Assembly (NCBI GenBank): GCA_947311845.1
Contig: CAMZMU010000123.1
Coordinates: 16,240,394-16,304,393, forward strand
DNA: 64,000 bases
Reading direction: 5' to 3'
DNA from: Poa pratensis
Taxonomy: Eukaryota; Streptophyta; Magnoliopsida; Poales; Poaceae
The translations under genes and the position numbers were made by a program. The number at the start of each line of letters is the position of its first letter. Position 1 is the first letter of the stretch. Under the pieces are notes generated by a model. That model was given only the letters and a program-made list of their open reading frames with translations, made no database searches and had not been told where the DNA came from. Below, in pieces: positions 11,070 through 21,443 of the stretch.

Positions 11070-11869
11070 TATATCTCTCTACGAAGAACACATCACTAGT
11101 GCTAGGGTCATGCATTCGAATTTGGTGTTGCAGGTGTTTAAATTTTTCAGTGTAAACCTCTACAGTGTCTACTTGCTTAAGAGCCAGAATCTGTCGCACG
11201 TAGAGATTAAACTTGTTATTTCCCCCAATAAGCCTCTACAGGATGTACAAATCATGCCACAGCACAATTTGGTGCTTAGATTGCAAGGTTTTCAGCCAGA
11301 GGGCTGCATTCCCCACAAAATTGAGCATAGCAAATTTTACTTTCATTGTTTCAGAGATACCGTAAATCTCAAAGTACATCTCACAATTATCCTTCGAAAC
11401 CGAGGGATCAGTGCCATCAAATTTAGGGAAATCCATCTTAGGAGTGGACTGATAGCGTGTGTGATGCGGTGGTCAATCGAAATGATCCTCATCCCCATAG
11501 TTACGTGAGTAATTGAGCGGAACCAACGTACCATTAGCCGGGGGTAATCGCTGAGATCCGGGGATCTCGTTGATGTGCCCCCGTGTGGTGTTGTCGATGT
11601 CATGCCCTTCAGGCCGTCGCGCCGCCGCCCGTGTGCGACGTTGTAGAGAGCGTCACGGGCGAATCGGGTTGGGGAGGCGGACGCGACTCGATGGCGCCCA
11701 ACCACGCCGCCGTGTCCTCGGCGTGGAGCTTGAGGGTTGCCGCCATGGAGGTGAGGCCGTTGACCGCGGACTCCACGGTCTGCATCCATGTCGAGAGGCC
11801 CTCAAACTTGGACACGAGCGAATCGAGCTTCTCGTTGGTGGCTTGAGCTTGCTCGGTGGCAGTCGTCAT
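11070..11869 (-). pseudogene. gag N-terminal part of the chromovirus
   Basis: The minus-strand gag starts at the ATG at 11869 (MTTATEQAQATNEKLD) with a coiled-coil-like N-terminus. It continues through PKMDFPKFDGTDP and NFVGNAALWLKTLQ, the typical retrotransposon-gag motif block, to LQHQIRMHDPSTSDVFFVERY at the solo LTR. Small indels break the frame in the middle (around 11450-11620). Copies of this segment recur in units 2, 3 and 4. Confidence 0.85.
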
Positions 11870-12034
11870 TGTTTCCGCGAACTGTCGCTCGGCCGCCGTC
11901 GGCCGCTTGGGTGCTAGCTCGCCGGCCCGAAATCCTCCGATCTAACCGTTGCTCGGATTTACGACGGCAGATCGAGATCCGCTGCCGACCTTGCTTCGGA
12001 ATTACGAATCAGAAAAAATCGGGCAGGGAAGAGA

Positions 12035-12048
12035 GGCTCTAGATACCA
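12035..12048 (-). other. Primer-binding site of the chromovirus
   Basis: On the minus strand TGGTATCTAGAGCC lies 2 bp inside the 5' LTR end. It matches the initiator-tRNA-Met primer site of plant LTR elements with one extra T. It fixes 12051 as the inner end of the 5' LTR. Confidence 0.75.
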
Positions 12049-12050
12049 AG

Positions 12051-13084
12051 TGTTAAGGACCAACTAGGGTTCCTGAGCATAAGATTCAAGTACAGTCCGA
12101 ATTACAGAGGAATTGGACTCCAGGATCGATCTGATCCCGAGGTAGGTGGAACTATGTTCTAACATGTTCAATCTCACACGGCAGCCGAGCCTAGTATTTT
12201 CCCCCGAGCCTCCTCCTTCCCGCTACAGTAGAAGAGAGGGGCGATTTTTCTGGAACCCGCCTGGTCGCCGCACTCTCGCCGCCGTGGATCCGTGGGATCC
12301 CTCTCTCCCCGTCCGCTCGGCGGCGGTGGGGTGGGGATCCCCGGATCTCGTCGTGTATATAGAGTAGGGGTGAGTGGGTCCCGTCGGCGGCGCTGTGGAG
12401 ACGGCGGAGCGGCCGGTGTGGTGTTTGGTGTCGGCGACCTTCCTCTCCGGCGGTGGAGCTCCGGTGGCGCTCCGTCGCGAGGTGGCCGACTTGCGGGAGC
12501 TCGGCGCCCGGTGCGGTGTTCGAGATCTCCTGCCTGCCGCCGGATCCGAGGCGGCGGATCTGGCCGGTGGGTGGCTGAGCCAGGAGGGCTTCGCCGTGGC
12601 GTCGATCTGCGTCGAGCTCGAGGTCTGCTGCGGCAAGGAGGTGTTGCTGGTGGAAGAGGGGCTGCGCCGTGCTCGTTCACCGCCCTAAGCTCCGCCGCAC
12701 GCGGTCGTCGGGCCGTGTCCGTGCGGGAGTCAGGCCTTGCGGCGCGCTTCAACTCTGGAAGCTCCTCGGGCAGTGGATGCTTGGTGGACGGCGAACCTCT
12801 TCCTCGACTCCGGCGATGTTGCTGTTGCTTTCCCAGGCTCGGTTTCCTCTACGTATTTCGTTTCTGTACTTTGTATGTGTACTGTGTACGATGTATGTGG
12901 TACCTTGGTGATTAATATACGTAGAAAAATTCAAAAAAAAAAAAAAATCTCACACGGCAGCCAACGACTAGACTAAATAGATAGAGACGACGACTTCTTC
13001 CGTGATGCCAGTTGCTGGGCTTGGGCCGCCTGTGGGCCGGGCTTGCTGGGCCTCGGTCGTGTAGTAGTAGTCAGGGTCATGACA
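12051..13084 (-). repeat. 5' LTR of the chromovirus, split by a retroinsertion
   Basis: It starts TGTTAAGGACC and ends GGTCATGACA on the plus strand. Without the 761-bp insert and 15-bp duplication it is 258 bp, one base shorter than the sister copies. Its outer end lies 445 bp upstream of the peptide gene ATG at 13529, so LTR sequence forms the distal promoter of the duplicated genes. Confidence 0.88.
12187..12947 (+). mobile_element. Poly(A)-tailed retroinsertion of unknown source
   Basis: 761 bp ending in 15 A residues and flanked by a perfect 15-bp duplication TCTCACACGGCAGCC (12172-12186 and 12948-12962). The other LTR copies have this target once and uninterrupted. Poly(A) plus a long duplication is the mark of LINE-driven target-primed reverse transcription. 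The insert is very GC-rich for its first 600 bp, then AT-rich near the tail, which looks like an mRNA or a short internally deleted LINE. No RT or known protein domain was recognised in any frame. Confidence 0.88.
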
Positions 13085-13333
13085 ATTCTCTACCCCGATC
13101 GCGATGGCCGTGACCATATCGCGGCTTGCTCGGTAAGTATAGCTCGCAACCCAGGGTTGAACAGTCGCGTTTCCGGCAAATGGGTATAACGATCTGTGAC
13201 ACCAAAGACGTGAGTTTTCACATCGAAAGACCGTAGATTATTTCTCGGAGGACTCGTTGGAGTCTTGGGGAGCTACCGCGTACGTATGTGTCATGTCGCC
13301 TTGTAAGTTCAGCCCGGCGCCCGCGCGTTGTCA

Positions 13334-13383
13334 AGTCAAGCATGGAATGAGCACGAAAGTTTCGCAAAACCTCCTATATATAG
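13334..13383 (+). promoter_or_regulatory. Core promoter of peptide gene copy 1: W-box-like site and TATA box
   Basis: AGTCAA at 13334-13339 is the complement of TTGACT, a WRKY-binding W-box core, and lies 36 bp upstream of TATATATAG (13375-13383). The ATG is about 150 bp downstream, after a leader with GCTAGCTAGCTAG. The arrangement is identical in the three other copies. Confidence 0.6.
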
Positions 13384-13528
13384 CCATGTAAATCAAGCTT
13401 AACTGGCATCAGGTTGAAGGAGCTAGCTAGCTAGAAACAGAAGCTCGTACGAGAAGGAAAGAAAAACAAGGAAGAAGCATACACGACTATACATTTATAC
13501 ACCAGTGACGGAGAGAGCATTGGTACCT

Positions 13529-13765
13529 ATGGCCGGGAGGTGCAGGTTTGCTTTGCCACTGATCGTAGCGGTGCTGATGCTGTTGGCAGCGTCAGGTTCC
13601 GCGCGGCCGCTGGGGCGAGGCGGCGACTGGGCTGGCGACGCCACCTCCGGCGTCGCTGAGCATCCTATCGTGCAGTTTCTGCAGCACCTTTACCTGCAGC
13701 AATTGGAAGGGGCCGGAGCTTCCTGTACGACGTATGACAAGAACAACCCGAACTGCCATCCGTAG
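13529..13765 (+). CDS. Small secreted peptide precursor, copy 1 (78 aa, Glu60)
   Basis: The first ATG downstream of the TATA box is at 13529; eight in-frame codons upstream contain no ATG, only GTG and TTG. Residues 1-25 form a signal peptide (MAGRCRFALP, then LIVAVLMLLAASGSA). The mature region has RPLGRGGDW, an acidic and small-residue spacer, IVQFLQHLYLQQL, and the C-terminus SCTTYDKNNPNCHP with Cys66 and Cys76. No other domain is present. This copy has Glu60 (GAA) where the other three have Ala (GCA). The size, single exon, signal peptide and C-terminal two-cysteine motif suggest an apoplastic signalling peptide; a CTNIP/SCREW-like relation is only a hypothesis. The 75-residue gene at 1377 is a diverged relative. 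Confidence 0.85.
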   Translation: MAGRCRFALPLIVAVLMLLAASGSARPLGRGGDWAGDATSGVAEHPIVQFLQHLYLQQLEGAGASCTTYDKNNPNCHP

Positions 13766-13910
13766 CACGGTAGAGGCACACCAAATCATATAGCTATAAG
13801 CTATCGATAGATGTTTGTGTCTGTGATTCGCAAGATCAGTGACATGTAATCCAATAAGTTGATACTCTAGTGTGTTGATTCACTTTCATGTTAATTTTCG
13901 ATGATTTATG

Positions 13911-13916
13911 AATAAA
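13911..13916 (+). terminator. Poly(A) signal candidate for peptide gene copy 1
   Basis: AATAAA lies 146 bp after the stop, in an AT-rich 3' flank with a second GAATAAAAAC about 50 bp on. The same signal is kept in copies 2 (25448-25453), 3 and 4. Confidence 0.45.
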
Positions 13917-14904
13917 TCAGCTTGTTTTGGTAGCATGAGTTCTCCATATTTTGTTATGAATAAAAACAACAGTAGCAAAATACAACTATGAACCCTACAA
14001 GCATCGGTCCATCTTTTTCGATAAATCGCCAGGCACACTCAACCGATGCGTACGCCTCAGCCGGCGCCAGCTGCTTACTGTTTCAAGCTCACCCGAAAGA
14101 TTAGGGGAGGGAACCTACGGGTGAGCAAAATCCTTCCATCGCTTTCTGCCCTGTTTCTTGCGAATCGCTACTCAGCAACAACAATCGAGTCGTCATGCAG
14201 TGTAACTCTGAGATTGCATTGCTGTATTCTGCAGCATAACTTTTCCAACTAGGCCTTTCTCTGTACAAAGCAGGTTATTTCCAACACCCATGTCTCAGTA
14301 GGCTGGAGCACGTTAGATGCAGGTAGAGATTAAGTTGATTGTGCCAAGGACTGCAAGACACTTTTCGATGGAGGTTTGTAATGCTTTATTACTATGTCCA
14401 TGGCTTTGACACTCCATTACTGCTGTAAAATCAATCCAATATAGCTTTGTGTGTACAGAAGGAGGTTTTACTTCGTTAGGGGCAACATTTCAGATTATTC
14501 AACTTTATTACTTTATTTTCTGTCCTTCAACTTGGCTCAAGGTTTGGTTAGGCCAATGCTTTACACTGATGTTGCAATTTCAATTTATTTTTTTATATCA
14601 TGAAAGTATTTTTAGTTTCCCTGCTTGGTAAATATCTGACCAACTAAATGTTAATACGTACGTATTTGTATAGATGTCGAAAACAATATGTATTATTGGA
14701 TAAAGTTCTTTTGTTCATTATTCTTGGATCCAAAAATTGATTGGTTGAAATTTCCTACATTCTATTAAACAGAGAACAGGTTTTCCTCCTATTCATGAAA
14801 ATATGCTTCCTAATACATTGAGATGAGGAAATACATATATTTGTAGCAAAATGCTACGGATCTAAATTGATATAATCGTTAATGCCTAATGTTATTAACC
14901 GCTT

Positions 14905-15025
14905 ACGTAGGAATGATGTACATTCGGGTGACAGAAGATGATTTGGGTATCCCTCATTCCTCTATAAAAATGAACAAAAGAGAACAATCTTGGGTATACC
15001 TACGTAGGAATGATGTACATTCGGG
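14905..15025. repeat. Direct repeat of a 25-bp motif
   Basis: ACGTAGGAATGATGTACATT plus TCGGG occurs at about 14905-14929 and 15001-15025, 96 bp apart, in all complete units. It predates the segmental duplications. Origin unknown. Confidence 0.7.
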
Positions 15026-15339
15026 ACAGAGGAGTTCCTCGTCTTGATGTCGCTGGTGGGTGCTGAGAGTGGGAGTTCCTTCCTTCATCCGTCGCTTCGC
15101 ATGTTGTGGAGGAATCTGGCGCCTCTGCACATGGTGTGAACATATTAAGGTTACGACTGATTATTTCTCAGGCCGGTAAATTATATAGGGTGAGCTTATG
15201 TGTTTAGGTGGTGCCCGTGAGCCGGAGATGTCGACATAGCTTTGGATTTATGTTCTCCAGACTCGATCCGATTACGTCGGTGTACGTTCTGGTGTCCTGG
15301 GCACAATGTTTTTCCATTTGAACATATCAGCAATTACAA

Positions 15340-15437
15340 TCAACCCGTAGCAACGCACTAACTTGATTAACCGAGAAAAGACATATAGACGTATATTTTC
15401 TCTCCTGTTGCAACGCACGGGCATGTTTCCTAGTATT
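15340..15437. mobile_element. Possible Helitron 3' end
   Basis: CCCGTAGCAACGCAC and then TTGCAACGCACGGGCATG are followed by TTTCCTAG|T. CTAG before T, preceded by a GC-rich short palindrome, resembles grass Helitron 3' ends. No 5' TC end was located, so the call is weak. Confidence 0.3.
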
Positions 15438-16220
15438 TATATACATCCGGCCTCTCTAACAGCTCAATACTAAGAGCAACTGGAGATATCAAGGATGCAA
15501 ACATCCCAAAACTAAAAGAAAAAGGGACGAAAGAAAAAGTAAGATCTAAACCACGCAGTACTCAATTGTGATGTTGTTTCGCATCCTCTTGACCATCAAA
15601 CTTCATGCCTTCTAACCTTAACTATGACAAACACATACAGACGCTCATACTCTCATGTACGTGTTGTGTCCCACACCACTCGGCAACGAATATGAATAAG
15701 CCTCATTCGCGAGAACCATGGAACATGAAATCTCAGAACATCTTCAGACAGAATGTTGAACCTTCTAACCAATACTCACATGCGCAGTTCTGACGTAATC
15801 AACTCCGGTCATGGATTATTACTTGGGGACATGACTATATGTGTCTATGGACCACAATCGTCTCGATGGAAGATCCCCGATTTCTAATTGTCGGGAGGAT
15901 AGTTGTCTTGTGTCGGCTTCTATTTGAGGTCTCTAGTTGTCGATGTCTGACTCGGGATGATAGACATCAAACTGAATATGAAGTTCCATGACTAACATCA
16001 GACTCGATGACATCACAAAAAATCCAAAAGTATTATTATTAGTAATTTCACAATCAAAATCTAACCAACATATAGAAGGATTTGCTATAAAAAAAATCTG
16101 TTATGTTGATTAAAGTGTGTAATATTTTTTGAACCAGAAATTATAGTAGTGCACAATTTTCTTAGTATTTAGAATTTCATTTGTTTTCTACGAGTCACCA
16201 TTGCGGTTTTAAACACACAC

Positions 16221-16528
16221 ATGAGCAAACTTCGCGCCATGGATTCCAGGTAAGTCTATGCGAAGATAAAGTATTAGTCAGAGGTTTAGAAAGTGGGCAT
16301 ATGTAAAACTGGTGTTTTCATACTTTGTTATTGGCTTAGTACTTGTATTACAGGTTGGTCTTTTTTTTGGAAGCATTGATTTGCTTCTTTCATTTGGTTG
16401 TGGCCAGCGAAGACATGTTGAGAAGTAGGTGGAGGGTGTACTGTCAAGGTCAGTCTCCTCCCTCCCGCATTCTCCACTCCTCCAGGGCGCGAACACAACT
16501 TGTAACTTTCATCGTATGTGGTCTTTAA
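16221..16528 (+). CDS. Weak candidate two-exon small secreted protein (67 aa)
   Basis: An ATG at 16221 opens a 29-bp exon ending CCAG|GTAAGT, a perfect donor. A 104-bp AT-rich intron ends TTACAG|G at 16353. Exon 2 (16354-16528) stays in frame to a TAA, giving 67 residues with a hydrophobic stretch (LVFFLEALICFFHLVVAS) that could be a signal peptide. Against it, unit 2 has changed CAG|G to CAAG at the acceptor, which would shift the frame, and no family is recognised. A chance splice pair is quite possible. Confidence 0.22.
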
Positions 16529-17243
16529 AGAGCATCTCTTCTCAAAACCTCAAACAAAAAGGCGATGAGTTGGAATCCTATTCTAAGGATTTGATCTTGT
16601 GGTTAGCTAGATTGGATTTTCTTGTTACTTTTGCGAGAGTCATCTGGTGGTGGGAAACCTTGTCGCTTTTGAATTCTCGAATATCAATGAGATTTGGGGA
16701 TCCTAATTAAAAACTAAAATGAAGTACTATTTCTCACGAATTATTATATTAATATTTAAAATGCACGAGTTATATTGGGTTGGAATATATGTACAACTAA
16801 TTAAAACATTTAAAAGATCATTTTCATATACCCTCCTCTAATTTTCTTATACTTATTTGCATACTGGTTATACTTGTTGCATCTTCGTTAATTGTTTCCT
16901 ACTTTTAATTAGCATCCATGTTTTTTTGTTTCAGATGTCATGATTAAAAATATTATTGTCCATATCCTTATTTGCTTATTAAACACACTAGTTATACGTT
17001 TGTTCGAGTTAAGTACATATATTGCAAAAAAATCAAACAATGACCAATACATAGATTTTATGCTTTAACAATATTCATGGTAAGAATATATATGCTCAAA
17101 TAATAATTATACTTTTAAATGTCAAAAGAAAAAAGGTTCATGTTAGACTAATGTTACCCGAACGTTCTTTTCACATGTAGTGTAGCTAAGTAAATTAAGA
17201 AACTCAACTTACGTACCTTCCTCTTCAATTTCCATCATGCATG

Positions 17244-17611
17244 CACTACAGGAAACTGTGCATACGCCGATGGCCAAAAGCCGTCGACTGCCGTCGGCAT
17301 ATGGCCGGCCGTCGGCGTAACAGGGCATCGGCGTAGGCCAAATTGTCGTCGGCGTAGGGCTACGCCGACGGCAAAGCCGTCGGCATATCTCTCCCTACGT
17401 CGACGGGTTTGCCGTCGGCATATTTTTCCAAAAAAATTAAATTTTTTATATTTTTTATTTCTATTTTTAATTCTATTCTGAAATTTTCCACTTAGCCACA
17501 CAATTAATCTCAGATCAAAGTACTTACCCTGGTCAAACTTCTCATTCGGTCACCCATCCTCAAAATGCTCCAGCCCAAACACGTTTAACTTTTGAGTTCC
17601 TTCCAAATTAG
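17244..17611. mobile_element. Terminal fragment of a CACTA transposon (unit 1)
   Basis: It begins CACTACAGGAAACTG and is followed by subterminal repeats of GCCGTCGGCATA in both orientations, the classic grass CACTA terminus. The other end is missing because a long-LTR retroelement abuts at 17612. No transposase is present. Equivalent fragments begin at 28781 and 45355. Confidence 0.85.
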
Positions 17612-17787
17612 TGTGACGCCCCAAAATCGGTACTATGCAGATTTCAGCGATCCCACCAAAATTCGCATAATAACGATCTTAGGTCGTCCACCAGACATAA
17701 CGTGCACGCCGAAACATGCACGTTATGTGGGTGGAATTGTGATAACATTACAACAGTTCACGAAAGAATCCACACAAACAAAAGAAG

Positions 17788-17789
<2 letters not shown>

Positions 17790-17829
<40 letters not shown>
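17790..17829. repeat. (AT)n microsatellite
   Basis: About 40 bp of uninterrupted AT in the unit 1 LTR. The same position in the other LTR copies (21620, 29348, 34983) has only 5-6 repeats, so it has expanded in one copy and would be a polymorphic marker. Confidence 0.9.
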
Positions 17830-17831
<2 letters not shown>

Positions 17832-19637
17832 AACAAGTCAAACGAGTCAGGATACAACTGATACATTACAAAGATTCAAGCACAGCGAAAGCAAAAGTAT
17901 CCGACTACGGATAAGATACAAATGGGACTAAGAGTCCTGAAGATAAACGAAGGCGTCCATATCCCTGCCCAGGTCGAGACGGAGGGATTCCCAATCTAAC
18001 GTCGTCAGACTTCAAACTTGTTGACTGCACATAAAAGTACAGCCCAAAGATGAGTCAGGCACAACCGCCTGGCAAGCAATGCTCACAAGATACCAACACA
18101 AAGACTACCAAACTGTAAAGGAAGGTGGACTGAGGCGGCGGCAACAGCACTAAACAACCTATAGAGACACTCTACAACTTCCGGCAAAAAGAGAGAGATA
18201 AGAGAGCGCGACCAAACCAACTAGATTCTAACACCAAGCATAACACTTCCCAGACTCACCCCTCAACCAAGTATGAGGAAGCAATCGAGGGAAACTCACA
18301 CAGTTGTCAAATTTTAGTTACATCTTATTGTGAGAATAAGTCTAACTTACTAGTCAAGTTAATTAGAATCATTAGGTGTAAGTTGTCTATGATCTTGTTA
18401 GCCAGCATCCGATCCAACTTGTCCATAACCGCACCTATATGTCCCCCCATATCATCGAACATCTCATCATCAGTAACATGCACATGCATATGAGCAAATG
18501 GAAAGCCCGAACTAGGTTGTGGCGCCTGGACAAGTTGGCAGATCCGATACTAAGTCGAGGGGGTTCCCGTTGGCCCCACATGTGGATAGTGCGCTCGTAC
18601 TTGGATAAGAGGACAAGAACTGAGTTCCTAGTGCGACACTCAGCAGAACAAAACACCACGCATGGCCTTCCGCCGGTGTCTTATCATTTAGTTCATTACC
18701 CACAAGCATTATCATTATATTAAGTAAAGTGAGCCAACCTATCATACTAAGCAGGTGATACATAAGAAAGACAGACTTGCAACAACAGACCTAAGCATGC
18801 AACTACGACTCGCAAGGCCAACAGTAAACAAGCAACAAGGTATTAGGATGTGGGGATAAGGCTGTATGTGGCTGCATGGTAAACATGAATGGGAACGAGA
18901 CACAAGCATCGTAATATAAGGATAGCAATAGATCAACGACAAGAATGGAAGGCAATGTAATGGTAGCAAGTGAGCAAAGCTTGCCTGGACACACGGTAGA
19001 GGTAGCAGAACTTGTCGTTGCTCACATCATCTCAACGTCTTAACCGCGAAGAAGGAACAAACACTGGAAAGCGCAAAAGATGTATCTTACAATTACGGCA
19101 AAAGATCCAGCATGTTCATGATATGATGAATGACAGGGCAAGTTGCAACTTAAGCCAAATAAAACGAAACCGGGATTCCGACATTTAATATTAAGGTTCA
19201 AGTTATTTATCTACACATCAAATTAAATGTTGATTAACAGGTCCAAACAAGGCATGGGTGATCTACTCAAAATTAAATGGAATAGGGCACTAATTAAATA
19301 CCCAACACATTCCATATTTATTATTTAGGTGATAATGCAAAAGACTAAAAAGCAACAAACTATATGATGCAAACATGATGACATATTAATGTTCATTGCA
19401 TTTTTCTGATAAAAATAGACATATAATTTGTATTAATTGGAGTTATAGAATAAAAGATAGGGAATAAACAAGATTTGCAAAAAAAAGGCTAGCAGGGAGA
19501 GGTGGGCCGAAACTGTGCGGCGGGAGGCTAACTGCCGCGCGCCGGCGACGGACAGAGCTGGCCTGCGGCCCAACAGCTGGCTGCGCCGGAAGAAGAAGAA
19601 AAAAAGAGATAAAAAGGTTGGATTTATGCCGCTGGTA

Positions 19638-19691
19638 GGATTCGAACTCGGATCTCCCAGGAGGGGAACAAGGGATGCAGCCACTGGACTG
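19638..19691 (-). other. tRNA-like A/B box pair inside the long LTR
   Basis: On the minus strand CAGTCCAGTGG matches the RNA polymerase III A box at 10 of 11 positions. AGTTCGAATCC matches the B box at 10 of 11, 32 bp further on. The spacing is that of a tRNA gene. No acceptor-stem pairing was established, so it is not called a tRNA gene. The pair is kept in unit 2 (31460-31513). Confidence 0.45.
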
Positions 19692-20948
19692 GGTAGTTGT
19701 TGGTGATGGGTTACAGAACTGAAATGATATGAATTGTAGGTCGACGTTAACTGAATCAACACGAACAGAACAGCTTCAGACTTCGGTTCAGAGCAGCGCG
19801 ACGAACTCCGGGAGGGCTCCAGTGATGGCGACCAGAAGCGGGCGGCGCTGGGTGCGCGTGAGGTGCTGGGTGGTGTGCGTCGGGTGCGAGCAAGCAGATC
19901 GTGTAGGAGACAAAGGAGAAGGCCCAAAGGCAGGAGCTTCAGATCGCCACCACGGCGTCCATGGCGGGCGAGCTCGGACAGAAAAGGAGTCGGCAATTCC
20001 GAGGGCTAAAGGGCCTGGATCCGGCGGGAATTGGAAGGTAAGCTCACCGGGGTTGTGCTGATGTAGTCGTTCGTGCTCGAGGTCGTCGATGGCGGCGGGA
20101 ATTCGACGAAGATCACCGGCTACCGAACTAAAGATGAGGACCTTGCCGTCATCCTGGGCACCTCCGGCTCGTGCTTGATGTCGAGGAGGAAGAGGGAGTC
20201 GCGGCGGTTCTTCTCCACTGCGCATCTTGGCGCAGGGACGGCCATGGCGTCGTGCGGCGTAGGACTTCAGCGGCTGCACTCCGGAGGATTTTCGGTGGAG
20301 AGGGAACAGGGAGAGGAGAGAAGGGGACGACGGCGGAAAGGAGGGAGAAGAGAACTAGGGCGAGCAGAGGGGAGCGGCCAGGCTTAAGAAGGAGGGGGGA
20401 GAGCAGCAGCGGCCATCCATCACATCAACACGGAACGTGTCCAACGATGGAGGAGTTCGTACAGAGATGACGATAGCAAGGAAGAAGACGACAAACAAGA
20501 TGGGCTGGGCTGCTGCGGGCTGAAAGAAGCTGGGGTGATGGTGGGCTTGGACTGGGCCAAGCTGGGCCTCTTTGGCCTGGCTGCCCCTTTTTTTTAACAA
20601 GAATTTCTCTATTTGCAGAAAAGCAAAAAGAGAGGAAGAGAGATAAAAGGATAGAAAAGAGGGAAAAAGATTTAGAGAACAGAGAAATAAAAGAGAGATA
20701 AAGTTATACAAAATAATTTACAAAACTTAATTTTGATTGAAATAGTTTTGCAATTATTCCCAATATTATTTTGGGTTATTTAAAATAGAAAAGAGGGAGA
20801 AGGATTTATTATTTGCCAAAAAAATTAAGGTTTGCAAAAATATTATTTTTATGCTTAGCAAAAATATGCAAGGTGATAACAAGATGCATGATGATGCAAA
20901 AAAGAAAAACAAACAAATCTAATTGGGAAAAAATCCCGGGACGTTACA

Positions 20949-21443
20949 GACGACACCACTAACAAGGGATCGCGCCCCCGCGATCCACCCAAGACAACAG
21001 GAAGAGAGGGATAAACTATCGAGTCTTCGTGCTCCATGCTGATCTTCTCGACACCACTAACAAGAGATTGTAACTCCATCTTCAACTTGTCGACACCACT
21101 AACAAGAGATTGTTGCTCATCGCGAAGGCGACTTCCAAAGATCGAACCAAATAGGTTGAAAGGCAGGAGAGCGTCCACCCACGTGGAATCCTATAACTTT
21201 GAAAGATGGATAAGAGTGGAGACTCCAAAACAAATAAGATAAGATGAGGAGAAGAATAGAGGTAAGGAGTAAATAGGAATCCTATTCAGATATTTCCAAA
21301 ATAGGTTTTACCAAATAGTTGGACACTCTACGAACAACGACCGTTAGCGAGGTTATCCTACAGTCTTTGCGGACCCGCTGCTTCGATAACCAATCGTATC
21401 GAAACAACCTTGGGGTTTCGGAACCTGAGCTCTGATACCACTT
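20949..21443 (-). mobile_element. Internal domain of the long-LTR element (no gag-pol)
   Basis: Only 495 bp lie between the LTRs, with a primer-binding site at the right end (minus strand TGGTATCAGAGCTC, 21427-21440). It holds three spaced repeats of GACACCACTAACAAG and a minus-strand frame of about 100 residues that reads through these repeats (QSLVSGVDKL, QSLVSGVEKI). No gag, protease or RT is present, so it is a LARD-like parasite that needs a partner's enzymes. Confidence 0.75.

Larger units (their letters stand above)
13766..17243. other. Conserved downstream tract of the duplicated unit (copy 1)
   Basis: About 3.5 kb, nearly identical in units 1, 2 and 3, with 3' UTR at its start. No long coding frame is present. 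Notable pieces are a 25-bp direct repeat, a Helitron-like end near 15435 and a weak spliced-ORF candidate at 16221-16528, listed separately. The rest is AT-rich and unassigned. Confidence 0.6.
17612..20948 (-). repeat. 3' LTR of a non-autonomous retroelement with 3.3-kb LTRs (unit 1)
   Basis: On the plus strand it begins TGTGACGCCCCAAAATCGG and ends CCCGGGACGTTACA. The same start recurs next to a primer-binding site at 21444, so this is an LTR in minus orientation, preceded by ATTAG (17607-17611). All frames inside it (for example 19433-19996, 19788-20279) are chance frames of a GC-rich LTR and match no family. Relative to unit 2 it lacks about 285 bp (29963-30247) at 18425. Confidence 0.85.

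Noticed and set aside
11005..11508. 167-residue + strand frame near the solo LTR edge (also 23316 and 36699)
   Set aside because: It spans the LTR end and reads gag in the antisense direction; the true coding strand is minus.
12174..12915. Arg/Pro/Gly-rich frames of up to 207 residues in the poly(A) insertion
   Set aside because: Overlapping open frames on both strands are expected from very GC-rich sequence; none shows a domain.
13505..13528. Longer 86-residue version of the peptide gene starting at 13505 (and equivalents at 25042, 41616, 47233)
   Set aside because: The upstream codon is GTG, not ATG. The first ATG is 24 bp downstream and directly precedes a good signal peptide, so 78 residues is used for all four copies.
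13592..13789. Antisense frame across peptide copy 1, repeated in each unit
   Set aside because: It is the complement of the conserved sense gene with no promoter or family match, and is duplicated only because the unit is.
19638..19691. A tRNA gene on the minus strand
   Set aside because: A and B boxes are present, but acceptor and anticodon stems were not evident, so only the box pair is recorded.
19433..20470. Several 60-190 residue frames on both strands (also 31390-32275)
   Set aside because: They lie inside the long LTR, overlap in different phases, follow GC-rich composition and have no recognisable domain.
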